Below, one piece after another: positions 1 through 8,055 of a stretch of 64,000 nt of DNA; position 1 is the first letter of the stretch, and each line of letters begins with the position of its first letter. Made by a program: the position numbers and the translations under genes. The stretch covers positions 1-64,000 of the forward strand of contig CAKPZC010000002.1 of NCBI GenBank assembly GCA_934203355.1, given 5' to 3'. The stretch comes from an uncultured Prevotella sp. GTDB taxonomy: Bacteria; Bacteroidota; Bacteroidia; Bacteroidales; Bacteroidaceae. Under the pieces are notes generated by a model. The model saw only the letters and a list, made by a program, of their open reading frames with translations, had not been told where the DNA came from and did not search any database.

Positions 1-465
1 TATGATTCATACGAAAAGGGAAAACTGGAAAGTGCCTTGGCATATTGTGGAGAATGGAAGCCATATTTTGAATATATAGCTGATAGCCTGCATAAATATT
101 CATCCCAAAGAGACCATCAGAAGGGAGAATATTTCGTGCATGGATTCACGCTTGCCATGACTTGCGACAACAAATTCTATCGCCCGATATCCGAAAAGGA
201 CACACAGGAAGGATATGCCGATATTTTCCTCTGTCCATTGATTGACAACTTCAGCGACATGCTACATTCCTACATCGTAGAGCTAAAGTATGCCAAGTCG
301 AAGGACTCCGACGCTCATGTGGAAAAACTCAAGCTGGAAGCTATCAGACAGGTGAACAGATATGCCGAAAGCGAAGTGGTGGCTTCTGCCATTAAGACCA
401 CACAATTGCACAAGATTATCGTGGTGTATAAAGGCACAGAAATGGTGGTTTGCGAAGAGATTTAG
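1..465 (+). CDS. AAA-ATPase-like / PD-(D/E)XK nuclease family protein, C-terminal part
   Basis: The reading frame is open at the window edge, so only the last 154 residues are present. They match the C-terminal nuclease-like half of the AAA-ATPase-like plus PD-(D/E)XK (DUF1703) proteins that are abundant in Bacteroidales: an acidic residue in GYADIFLCPL is followed by the E-x-K strand YIVELKYAKS, the usual core of the fold, then a helix rich in Q and R. A complete family member lies at 50848-52422, where the equivalent strand reads VLELKLS. The family is of uncertain role; restriction or mobile-element functions have been suggested but nothing here shows it. The gene ends shortly before a structured repeat at 529. 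Confidence 0.75.
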   Translation, partial: YDSYEKGKLESALAYCGEWKPYFEYIADSLHKYSSQRDHQKGEYFVHGFTLAMTCDNKFYRPISEKDTQEGYADIFLCPLIDNFSDMLHSYIVELKYAKSKDSDAHVEKLKLEAIRQVNRYAESEVVASAIKTTQLHKIIVVYKGTEMVVCEEI

Positions 466-528
466 CCAACTGGGGAAACGAAATACAGCCAACCGAGTAA
501 ACAAACCATTCTTCATATTCAAAATCAA

Positions 529-733
529 GAGGGTAAAGTCAAAATAGGAGTTAAAGGAAGTTTGGGCTTCGCCCGAAGTTAACGGAAGTTAGCGGACATA
601 TGTATAAATTGCTGAAAATAAAGCATTTGTCTGTTCGCTCGGCTTTGCCGCTTGCTTTAGCAAGAACTCCCATCCATCGTAGATGGATTAACTTCTTCTT
701 AACTTCCTCTAACTCCTATTTTGACACACCCTC
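529..733. repeat. Structured ~200-bp repeat with terminal inverted repeats, copy 1
   Basis: The ends are inverted repeats of about 35 bp: the left end has GTCAAAATAGGAGTTAA followed by a GGAAGTT block, and the right end reads as its complement up to TTTTGACACACCCTC. Inside are several short hairpins: GGGCTTCGCCC, CGGCTTTGCCG, CTTGCTTTAGCAAG and ATCCATCGTAGATGGAT. No reading frame of interest is inside. A second copy in the same orientation lies at 22880-23082 with about a dozen substitutions. It fills the gap between two convergent genes. It resembles a MITE or REP-like element, but no transposase or clear target duplication was seen. Confidence 0.8.
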
Positions 734-766
734 TTGTCGTTTAACGTAATGTGCAGGGAATGTATT

Positions 767-1939
767 CTATTTGCGCTGCACCTGCCAGCGTGTGACCAAT
801 GTTGCCGTTACACCATAGAGCAGAGCCTGAATCCAAAGACCCTTAATCTCGGGTATGATGTCGCTGAACATTCCGCCAAGAGTGTTCATCTTGATAAAGC
901 CCTGAATGCCGAATGTCGACGGGAAGAGCCAAGAGAAATACTGCCAAAATTCGGGTATGTTGCTCTTGGGCCACGACACTCCCGACATAAAGAGGAAGGG
1001 CACCGAAGTGAACACCACAAGCAGCATGACATACTCTCGCTGACGTACGACATAAGAGAATGTGATGGCAAAGAAGATGCACGCCAACAGATATGGCACC
1101 ACGAAGAGCGCAAAATCCCAAGCGTGAACCATCTGAACGAAATGGAACAAACGCGGCACCGCCAAGAGCACCCACACCGCAATAAGCAGGAAGAGCACAA
1201 AAAATCCCATTGTGCGACCTATCATAACACGAGCAAGTCCGAAACGACGCTCATACATGGGGGTGAGCCTCTGAAAGCGACGCTTCTCGTAGCTTGTGCC
1301 ATAGGCTATGCCAATGCCGAGCAGCAACACCTGCTGGATGATGAGCACAAGCACACCAGGCAGGATAAAGTTGCCATAACCGCCAGTGTTGTTGAATATA
1401 GGCACGTCGGTTATCTGCATCGGTTGCGTGGTAAGCTGGTCCTCGCGTGTGGTGCTGTTGCCCGAAAGAGCTATCTGTATGTGGGAGTTCATGTCAGCAG
1501 CTACCGCCGTGCATGTTTGGAAAATAGCCTTGTAAGTGAGCATCAATCCCATGTTGCAATATACACTAACATGAGCCTGCTGCATACGTCCCAACTGGCG
1601 ACCGAAGTCCTCGGGCAATAGAATAATGCCATACACCTCCTGACGACTCACAAGTCGGCTTGCCTCCTCAAGATTGTTGCAATAGGCTGCAACGCGCACG
1701 TCGGGCGACGCGTCGACATGGCGCACAAACTCACGGCTCGACTGGCAGTGGGAATTGTCGACCACGGCAATGGGCACTTCGCGCACCACCTCATTGTTAT
1801 AAATCCACGAATAGAGTATCGGGTAGAGCAGTGGCAAGAGTATGACAAACAGCAATGCTCCCTCGTCCTTGAACATGTCGCGGAACTCGTGCATCCACAC
1901 TTTGGCAGTGTCTTCCCAGAATGTTGTTATCTTGTTCAT
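767..1939 (-). CDS. ABC-2 type transporter permease (second of pair)
   Basis: A 390-residue membrane protein with the ABC-2 permease plan: one N-terminal membrane helix (about residues 27-46), a periplasmic domain of about 140 residues containing the family-typical IAVVDNS stretch, then five or six helices in the C-terminal half. It is the last gene of a minus-strand operon after a TolC-like outer membrane protein, an HlyD-like adaptor and a sibling permease; 15 bases separate it from the sibling. Proteins of this class (YbhS/YbhR, YhgE type) form the inner-membrane part of tripartite exporters. No ATP-binding subunit is encoded in the operon. The substrate is unknown; drugs or lipophilic compounds are a guess by analogy. 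Confidence 0.85.
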   Translation of the reverse strand: MNKITTFWEDTAKVWMHEFRDMFKDEGALLFVILLPLLYPILYSWIYNNEVVREVPIAVVDNSHCQSSREFVRHVDASPDVRVAAYCNNLEEASRLVSRQEVYGIILLPEDFGRQLGRMQQAHVSVYCNMGLMLTYKAIFQTCTAVAADMNSHIQIALSGNSTTREDQLTTQPMQITDVPIFNNTGGYGNFILPGVLVLIIQQVLLLGIGIAYGTSYEKRRFQRLTPMYERRFGLARVMIGRTMGFFVLFLLIAVWVLLAVPRLFHFVQMVHAWDFALFVVPYLLACIFFAITFSYVVRQREYVMLLVVFTSVPFLFMSGVSWPKSNIPEFWQYFSWLFPSTFGIQGFIKMNTLGGMFSDIIPEIKGLWIQALLYGVTATLVTRWQVQRK

Positions 1940-1954
1940 ATTTATAGCCTCCTG

Positions 1955-3130
1955 TTACTCCATGTAAACATATTCCCTAAGAGCCTTGCCCAAGCGCAGC
2001 ATCACAAACACCGGCGCACAAGCAAAGAGCGAGAGGGCAGCCACATTGACAGCCACATCAGTCCAGGCATTGCCACCAAACACCACAATCTCGTAGATTA
2101 TGAAGAAATGACGCATGGGGAAGAGTTGAGCCATCGACTGCAAAGCAGGATCCATGGCGAGTGTAGGGAATGCCGTGCCCACCATCGAAAAACTGAGCAC
2201 ACCCCACAGCGAACACATACTCATAGCCATACGCATCGAAGGGAACAAACCGAACATGAACACTCCAAAACCCTGAGCCGCCAACACTGCCAACACACCA
2301 AGACCGATGATGCTACCCCACCCTCCAGGATGCGGAAAATCAAGTATGGCGAAGGTGTAGTAGAGATAGCCCATCATTATAATGAACCACACCACCGTAT
2401 GTGGCAACATCTTGCCAGTAATGGCAAGGAAAGGATTGCCTCCGGCACGAGCGTAAAACTCGCGTGCCGTGTCCTGTTTCAGTTCAGAGCCCATGGAATA
2501 GGCTGTGACAAGGAAGATGAAGAGCAACAGACATGTTGGCACAAGCATCGTGGAGAGATAGATGTTGTAGTTGAGCCACGGGTTGCCCACGGGGTGCAGG
2601 TCGATGGCTATTGGTTGCAGGAAAGTGGTGATTTGCTTGTCGGTATATCCCTTGGCGGTCATCACCGACTTGCCCACGCCTGCTGTGCCAAGAGTGGCTA
2701 CTGTCTTCAGGTCCTTGAACACAAGCGAGCCAGCCGTGAGAGAGGCATAGCTGTAATAGTAGGACACCTTAGGCTGGCGCGAAGCAAGCAGGTCGGCGGT
2801 TGTTCCCTTAGGAAAATACAGAAAACCATATATCTCATTATGCTGCATGGCGAGGCGTGCCGACTCGAAATTGGGGTAATGAGCCACCACCTTCGACGAC
2901 TGAAACGAGTCGAGCATGCGCGTGAGCTTGCGCGTAGTAGCAGAATTGTCGAGGTCGACAACTCCCACCGGCATGTCCTGCGGCTGTCCCTCGCTCATCA
3001 GCGACGTGAAGAAAAAGGTGACGAATATGGGGAAAACCACCATCGAGAACAAGTAGATGCGATTTTCCTTCATTCGCCGACACTCACGCAGAGCTATGGA
3101 GAGAATACGTTTGATAATGTTTGCAAACAT
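1955..3130 (-). CDS. ABC-2 type transporter permease (first of pair)
   Basis: A 391-residue sibling of the downstream permease, with the same layout: a basic N-terminus, a membrane helix at about residues 27-45, a large outer domain beginning with VGVVDLDNSAT, and a cluster of C-terminal helices. The pair probably forms a heterodimer. It starts 27 bases after the stop of the HlyD-like adaptor gene, consistent with one transcript. No Walker motifs are present, so ATP hydrolysis must come from another locus or the complex works without a dedicated ATPase. Confidence 0.85.
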   Translation of the reverse strand: MFANIIKRILSIALRECRRMKENRIYLFSMVVFPIFVTFFFTSLMSEGQPQDMPVGVVDLDNSATTRKLTRMLDSFQSSKVVAHYPNFESARLAMQHNEIYGFLYFPKGTTADLLASRQPKVSYYYSYASLTAGSLVFKDLKTVATLGTAGVGKSVMTAKGYTDKQITTFLQPIAIDLHPVGNPWLNYNIYLSTMLVPTCLLLFIFLVTAYSMGSELKQDTAREFYARAGGNPFLAITGKMLPHTVVWFIIMMGYLYYTFAILDFPHPGGWGSIIGLGVLAVLAAQGFGVFMFGLFPSMRMAMSMCSLWGVLSFSMVGTAFPTLAMDPALQSMAQLFPMRHFFIIYEIVVFGGNAWTDVAVNVAALSLFACAPVFVMLRLGKALREYVYME

Positions 3131-3157
3131 TTATTGACTTTTATACGATAGAAAGCT

Positions 3158-4144
3158 TTACTTTTTAAGAACGAGCGACATTCCTGGACGCAGACCATCG
3201 ATTTTGTCAATCGGACGCGCCTTCACCTCGAATGTCTTCAGGTCGTACTGACCATTCGACTTTGTTGCCTTCCATACGGCATAAGAGCCTTGGTCTTTGA
3301 TGTAGTAAACCTTCATGCGTATCTCACGGTTGTAAGCTGGCACAAAAGCCTTGACAATGCTGCCTATCTTCATGCCTTCCAACTGGTCTTCGCGCACATT
3401 GAACGTGCCCCAAAGGTCGCTCATCACTGCCACCGACATTATCGGCGAGCCAGTGCCCACGAGTTCTCCCACCTTAGGATAGACATCGCTCACCTCGCCA
3501 GCCATCTGTGCAATCTGCATTGTCTCGTGTATATACGAGTTAACCTCAGCCACTGCGCCCTTGGCACGGTTTACCTGTGCAGCTGCCGCCTTCTTCTCTT
3601 CAGCGCGCGCACCGTTTACCGCCATGTCATACTGGCTCTGAGCCGCCTTCACCTGTGCCTCCATTGCCTTGTAGTTGGCAAACACCTCGTCGCGTTTCTG
3701 GGCTGTCATCACGCCCTCGTCGAAGAGTCGCTGCACTCGGTTGTACGACTTCTTGGCAATGTCGAGACCCGCCTTTGCCTGTTGCAACACGGCGAAAGCT
3801 GCGCGCACCTGCTCCTTGCGTGCACCATTGTTTGCCATCTCGTCCATTGCAGAGGCTGCATTCTCAGCCGATTTTGCCTGCTCCATCTTGGCTCGCACCT
3901 CGGGAGCATCGAGTATGGCGAGAGTGTCGCCCACATTAACATAGTCGCCTTCCTTGGCACGAAGTTCAAGAATGCGTCCTGGCACCTTGCTCGAAACACG
4001 ATATTCCGACACTTCCACCTGACCCTGAATCACTTCGGGTTCCTGCTTCAGCGACATGGCGCCAATAATAGCTACCGCAGCCACCACTGCCGTTGAACAA
4101 GCGGCGGTGATGAGTATATTCTTATGTTGTGATTTTTCTGACAT
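3158..4144 (-). CDS. HlyD/EmrA-family periplasmic adaptor (membrane fusion protein)
   Basis: A 328-residue membrane fusion protein. An N-terminal anchor helix (about residues 9-30) is followed by a biotinyl-lipoyl-like segment (SSKVPGRILELRAKEGDYV), a long alanine- and glutamine-rich coiled-coil hairpin (about residues 75-190), and a second lipoyl half and beta-barrel with KVGELVGTGSPIMSV. It would link the two ABC-2 permeases to the TolC-like channel encoded just upstream. The frame can be extended 14 codons further, but that extension is an Asn/Thr-rich low-complexity stretch; the ATG at 4144, before MSEKSQHKN and the membrane helix, is the better start. Confidence 0.9.
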   Translation of the reverse strand: MSEKSQHKNILITAACSTAVVAAVAIIGAMSLKQEPEVIQGQVEVSEYRVSSKVPGRILELRAKEGDYVNVGDTLAILDAPEVRAKMEQAKSAENAASAMDEMANNGARKEQVRAAFAVLQQAKAGLDIAKKSYNRVQRLFDEGVMTAQKRDEVFANYKAMEAQVKAAQSQYDMAVNGARAEEKKAAAAQVNRAKGAVAEVNSYIHETMQIAQMAGEVSDVYPKVGELVGTGSPIMSVAVMSDLWGTFNVREDQLEGMKIGSIVKAFVPAYNREIRMKVYYIKDQGSYAVWKATKSNGQYDLKTFEVKARPIDKIDGLRPGMSLVLKK

Positions 4145-4169
4145 AATAGTATTTATTGTTGTGGTGTTG

Positions 4170-5657
4170 TTATTGTAATACACCAAGTGCCTTCTTCAAG
4201 TTAACTTGGCTCAGTTTTACGTCTACTTCAGCGTCAATCTTCTGTGACTGTGCCTGCATCCATGCAGTCTGCGCCGCCATCACGTCGGTGGTCTGTAGCA
4301 CGCCCTCCTTGAATCCGAGGTTGGCACAACGCAGATTCTCCTCGGCATTCTCCACATTCTTTGTTGCCATGGTAAGACGGCGGTTGGCTTCCTTCACCTT
4401 AAACTGACTCTGGCTCACCTGTAGTTCTATCTTCTCGCGGATGTCGTCCTTTTCGAGTTCCACAATAGAAGTGGCAATTTTGCTGGCACGCACCTTGTAG
4501 GAGCCCTCCATCCAGTTCCACAGAGGCACACGCACCATCACTCCGACGTTCCATACGCCCGATAGTTTGCGCTCGAAACCATTATAGACATTGGGATTGG
4601 TGGCGAGATAGCCTCCAGTCATCACCACTTGGGGCAAGAAGGCGGCTCGCACCAAGCGTGTGGCTTGGCGACTCATGTCGACCGAGTTCTGGAGCATCTT
4701 CAGTTCGGGACGGTTTTCCATTGCCACCTCGCGGTCGACAGGCTGGTCGTTGCCCATAGCAGCAAGATTCTCGGCATCCTCGTCGGCAAGCATTATATCG
4801 GTGTCGACATCGAGTCCGCACAATTGGCATAGCAACATCTTCGACAATGCGAGTCCATTGTCGGCTTGAGTGAGCTGCATCTCGGCCTCGTTCACTCTCA
4901 CTGCCACCTTCAGTCCGTCGGCTTTTGTTGCCACACCCTCGCGTATCATCTTCTTCACGTCGTCGTCGAGCTTCTTCACCACTGCAAGATAGCTCTCGGC
5001 AAGACGTTTCTTGTTCTTAACTGACACCACAGTCCAGTAGGCCTTGTCAATGGAGTGGAGTGTCGACTGTGTGGACGCTTCGATGTTGTTCTGTGCCAGT
5101 TCTTCGCTGATGGCAGCCATCTTGTTGGCAGCCGTTATTGCACCGCCCATATACAAAGGCTGTGTCAACATCACCGAGAGAGCATACATCTGCTTGGTGT
5201 CGGTCTTCAAGGCATCGACAAGTTTCTCGCCCACATGGTTTACAGCCTCGCCAATCTTTGAGCCCACTTGACCGAACATGTCGCCAAGCGACGATGCCTG
5301 ATCGGGAGTAATTACACCCTGTTGGGCAAGGTTGCCAAGAGCTTCTGCAAGATTGTCGTGGAGCGCGCCAGTGGTATTGGTGCCAGCATTAGACAGTGCC
5401 GACTTCTGGTCTTTGCTCAACAACGAAATCTCGCGGCTCGTCAACTCATATCCACCGAGCGCACTCACATGCGGCAGATACTTTGTCTTTGCCGCCTTGG
5501 ATGTGTAGCGCGCCATATCGAGCTGTAGCCTCGATGCCGATAGCGACTTGTTATTGCGCAAAGCCATGGCACGGCAACTGTCAAGTGAGAGCACTTGCTG
5601 CGCCTGCCCCTCAAGGGCAAACGCAGTCAATGCCATTATTAATAATTTATGTTTCAT
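4170..5657 (-). CDS. TolC-family outer membrane efflux protein
   Basis: A 495-residue outer membrane efflux protein with a signal peptide ending near residue 20 (FALEGQAQQ), followed by the two repeated helical and strand halves of the TolC family (for example LSLDSCRAMALRNNKSL at the start, and the later half with ENRPELKMLQNSVDMSRQ). It is the first gene of the four-gene exporter operon and is 25 bases before the adaptor gene. An insertion of about 60 residues after residue 75, with repeated NLAQQG and SSLGDMFGQVG stretches, makes it longer than a typical TolC half. Its leader holds a strong inverted repeat (5675-5705). Confidence 0.9.
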   Translation of the reverse strand: MKHKLLIMALTAFALEGQAQQVLSLDSCRAMALRNNKSLSASRLQLDMARYTSKAAKTKYLPHVSALGGYELTSREISLLSKDQKSALSNAGTNTTGALHDNLAEALGNLAQQGVITPDQASSLGDMFGQVGSKIGEAVNHVGEKLVDALKTDTKQMYALSVMLTQPLYMGGAITAANKMAAISEELAQNNIEASTQSTLHSIDKAYWTVVSVKNKKRLAESYLAVVKKLDDDVKKMIREGVATKADGLKVAVRVNEAEMQLTQADNGLALSKMLLCQLCGLDVDTDIMLADEDAENLAAMGNDQPVDREVAMENRPELKMLQNSVDMSRQATRLVRAAFLPQVVMTGGYLATNPNVYNGFERKLSGVWNVGVMVRVPLWNWMEGSYKVRASKIATSIVELEKDDIREKIELQVSQSQFKVKEANRRLTMATKNVENAEENLRCANLGFKEGVLQTTDVMAAQTAWMQAQSQKIDAEVDVKLSQVNLKKALGVLQ

Positions 5658-5674
5658 CTTATTGCTTTATATAG

Positions 5675-5705
5675 GACCTACGTGACACACAATTGCTCGT
5701 AGGTC
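5675..5705 (-). promoter_or_regulatory. Inverted repeat in the leader of the efflux operon
   Basis: GACCTACG and its exact complement CGTAGGTC are separated by 15 bases and lie 18-48 bases upstream of the TolC-like start codon. This is the right place and form for a repressor operator or a 5' leader hairpin. No regulator gene is adjacent, so the binding protein is unknown. Confidence 0.5.
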
Positions 5706-5777
5706 TTATAATAACTTATAAAATTTACTATATTTATAAGTCGAAAACCAATTGACTTATGTTGATTGCAAACGCAA

Positions 5778-6662
5778 TTATTTGAATGTGAAGCTGCGAG
5801 AGCCTATCATGTTGCCGTCGGCGAAGATGCTCACCTGATAGGTGCCTTCGAGCAGCGACTGCGACACGTTCCAATATGTGCTGATAGTCTTCTCTTCGCC
5901 GTCATACTCCACAGTCTTCTTCATCGAAGCCTCAAGCGTGCGGTTCTGATAGTTGAATGATCCTCCACCGCTCAGTGTTGTACCCGACGGTGTGGTGATG
6001 CGCACATAGAATGTCTTCTGTCCATTCTGAGCTGTCACGTTCTTTACTACAGTGAAGTTCACCTGCACGGTCTTTGCCTTTGCTGTCTTGTCGGTGGCCT
6101 TTCCCTTCTTGTTTTTCAGCTGCATAGAAATTCCTGTGGCATCGAGCTGTGCTGCGATGGCTACTTTCTGTGATAATGAGGCGCGCTCGGTGTTGAGTCC
6201 CTCAATCTGGCGTGTAGCCTCGTTGTACTGTCCCTTGATGCGTGAGTTCTCGGCTGTGAGGTTCTGGTTGAGTCGATTGAGCGAGTCTATCTCCAGCACA
6301 TAGCTGCGGAGCACGGCACGCACAGTGGCAAGTTCCTTCTTTAGTCGGGCTATTTCGCGGGCATCGTTCGACTTTGTCTCCTTCAGTTCTTTCAGAAGCT
6401 TTTCGGTCTTTTCCTGCTCTGCGGTGAGCTGTGCGACGATGGAGTCGTTGGTTATCTGCGTCTTCATCTCGCTATATTGTTGGGCAAACTGCTGATACTC
6501 GCTCTCCATTTCCTTCTTGTCGAGGTCAGCGAGTTCCTGCATAGCCTTGTTTTCCTGCTTCTGGTTGTCAAGATTCACATAGAGCCAGGCTATTGTGCCC
6601 ACAAGGGCAAGACCAATAATACCCGCTACTATCCCAGTAATGAGTTTCTTTTTGTTTTCCAT
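5778..6662 (-). CDS. Membrane-anchored coiled-coil protein of unknown function
   Basis: A 294-residue protein: a short basic N-terminus (MENKKK), one membrane helix (about residues 8-29), a long coiled coil rich in E, K and Q (about 35-165), a short basic linker (KNKKGKATDKTAKAK), and a C-terminal beta-rich domain (FTVVKNVTAQNGQKTFYVRI, ending GSRSFTFK). This suggests a periplasmic stalk and head. No enzyme motif was seen. Similar anchored coiled-coil proteins are common in Bacteroidales but I cannot name the family. It has its own promoter (6718-6748) and so is not part of the efflux operon downstream. Confidence 0.75.
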   Translation of the reverse strand: MENKKKLITGIVAGIIGLALVGTIAWLYVNLDNQKQENKAMQELADLDKKEMESEYQQFAQQYSEMKTQITNDSIVAQLTAEQEKTEKLLKELKETKSNDAREIARLKKELATVRAVLRSYVLEIDSLNRLNQNLTAENSRIKGQYNEATRQIEGLNTERASLSQKVAIAAQLDATGISMQLKNKKGKATDKTAKAKTVQVNFTVVKNVTAQNGQKTFYVRITTPSGTTLSGGGSFNYQNRTLEASMKKTVEYDGEEKTISTYWNVSQSLLEGTYQVSIFADGNMIGSRSFTFK

Positions 6663-6717
6663 ACTTTTATTGATATACCAATTTTAATAATTAAATATAA
6701 ATAGTTTAAACTTGGTG

Positions 6718-6748
6718 CAAAGTTACTTTTTTATATTTAAAGTGCAAA
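6718..6748 (-). promoter_or_regulatory. Bacteroidetes-type promoter for the coiled-coil protein gene
   Basis: Read on the minus strand: TTTG, 19 bases, TAACTTTG, about 55 bases before the start codon at 6662. Both boxes match the sigma-ABfr consensus of Bacteroidetes. Confidence 0.7.
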
Positions 6749-6815
6749 GCAACAATAGTTGTAAATAAATAATGATTGCTAAAAACGAAAATAATTGTTG
6801 AAAAAACGAACAATT

Positions 6816-6871
6816 GTTGACGAGTTGACGAGTAGACAAGTTGACGAGTTGACGAGTTGACAAGTTGACGA
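6816..6871. repeat. 8-bp repeat array, left arm (7 units)
   Basis: Seven contiguous octamers, mostly GTTGACGA with variants GTAGACAA and GTTGACAA, followed by GCTGCTAC. The array lies in the divergent gap between the coiled-coil protein and the HAD gene. Reverse-complement octamers (TCGTCAAC and variants) lie on the other side of the HAD gene at 7926-8049. The same octamers recur at 30655-30776 and 34453-34784. Confidence 0.9.
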
Positions 6872-6939
6872 GCTGCTACTGCTGATTAGTTGATGAGGAG
6901 GCAAGAAAAGAGTCTATTGACATCAATCAACCATTATTA

Positions 6940-6971
6940 TTTGTCTATCCACGTTATTCTGAGTAACTTTG
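6940..6971 (+). promoter_or_regulatory. Bacteroidetes-type promoter for the HAD hydrolase gene
   Basis: TTTG, 20 bases, TAACTTTG, ending 58 bases before the ATG at 7030. It lies to the right of the octamer array, so the array would not be transcribed with this gene. Confidence 0.75.
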
Positions 6972-7029
6972 CAGCATTATTTATAACGTTTAAAATATCG
7001 GTTAAATCCCCCAAATTATTATACACTTT

Positions 7030-7812
7030 ATGATAAAAGCATTGTTTTTCGATGTAGACGGCACACTCGTCAGTTTCAAGACCCACAAGATTCCTGCCTC
7101 AACGCTTGAAGCCTTGCAACAGGCTCGCAACCGAGGAGTGAAGATTTTCACCTCGACAGGGCGGCCTCAGCAATTGCTTAACAACATCAACGAGGCTCAA
7201 CCGCTTATGGATGGCTACATTCTTGCCACGGGAGCACTGTGCATTTATGGCAACCATGTTGTGCGCGAAGACCTCATACCGAAAACAGAGGCTGAGTATA
7301 TCGTCGACTTCTGCAAGGAGCGCAACATTCCCGCTGTTGTAGTGGGCAAGCAAGACCTTCAGATTATAAACCGCAACGACTTGGTAAACCACGTGTTCTA
7401 CGACATGCTAAAGGTGAGCTATGAGAAGTTCGATGTGCCCGTTGAGGAAGTAATCAACCAGGGAATACTGCAAATAACACCGTTCCTAAACGAAGAGGAA
7501 GAAAAGAATGTGATGCCGAGTATGCCTGGCTGTACCTCTGCCAGATGGTATCCAGCGTTCTGCGACATCACGTCGGCTGCCGCTGACAAAGCCAACGGCA
7601 TACGCGCCATAGCCGATTATATGGGCATTGACATCAGCGAGACAATGGCGTTCGGCGACGGTGGTAATGATAGGTCGATGCTGAAAACTGTAGGCGTGGG
7701 CGTGGCTATGGGCAACGCACTCGACGTAGTGAAGGAGTCGGCCAACTATATCACTACAAGTGTCGACGAAGACGGAATAAGAAACGCTCTTATTCACTAT
7801 GGAGTGATTTAA
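7030..7812 (+). CDS. Cof-type HAD-IIB family sugar-phosphatase-like hydrolase
   Basis: A 260-residue HAD phosphatase of the Cof/YidA type (IIB cap). Motif I is FFDVDGTL with nucleophile Asp8 and acid/base Asp10; motif II is TSTGR near residue 42; motif IV is GDGGNDRSML near residue 210, followed by VAMGNA, which is typical of Cof proteins. Length and motif spacing match the family. Substrates are usually sugar phosphates, pyridoxal phosphate or FMN; which one applies here cannot be told. The gene is monocistronic, with its own promoter, and is flanked on both sides by octamer arrays in opposite orientation. Confidence 0.9.
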   Translation: MIKALFFDVDGTLVSFKTHKIPASTLEALQQARNRGVKIFTSTGRPQQLLNNINEAQPLMDGYILATGALCIYGNHVVREDLIPKTEAEYIVDFCKERNIPAVVVGKQDLQIINRNDLVNHVFYDMLKVSYEKFDVPVEEVINQGILQITPFLNEEEEKNVMPSMPGCTSARWYPAFCDITSAAADKANGIRAIADYMGIDISETMAFGDGGNDRSMLKTVGVGVAMGNALDVVKESANYITTSVDEDGIRNALIHYGVI

Positions 7813-7925
7813 AGAAGAGAGTGTGACAAATTTTTCGTTGAATGAAAGTAGACAAATAAAACAAGGAGATTTGCATTACTTGTTTAAGTCTTGCAAACAA
7901 TGACTAACAAGAAAAACAAATCTCC

Positions 7926-8049
7926 TTGTCTACTCGTAACTTGTCTACTCGTAACTTGTCAACTCGTCAACTAATAGCTTGTCAACTCGTCAACTTGTCA
8001 GCTCGTCAACTCATCAACTAATAGCTTGTCTACTTGTCAACTCGTCAAC
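7926..8049. repeat. 8-bp repeat array, right arm (about 13 octamers with heptamer spacers)
   Basis: Octamers TTGTCTAC, TTGTCAAC and TCGTCAAC (reverse complement of the array at 6816), broken by heptamers TAATAGC and TCGTAAC. The array sits in the convergent gap between the HAD gene and plsC and ends 6 bases from the plsC stop codon. Just before it, AACAAGGAGATTTG and CAAATCTCCTTG form a further inverted repeat (7860-7928). Confidence 0.9.
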
Positions 8050-8055
8050 TAATTA

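Noticed and set aside
734..3151. Long plus-strand frames opposite the ABC permease genes
   Set aside because: They are antisense shadows: rich in H, R and C, with no motifs, while the minus strand encodes clear membrane proteins.
6816..6871. CRISPR array
   Set aside because: Units are 8 bp and contiguous with no unique spacers, and no cas genes are in the window; the same holds for the other octamer arrays.
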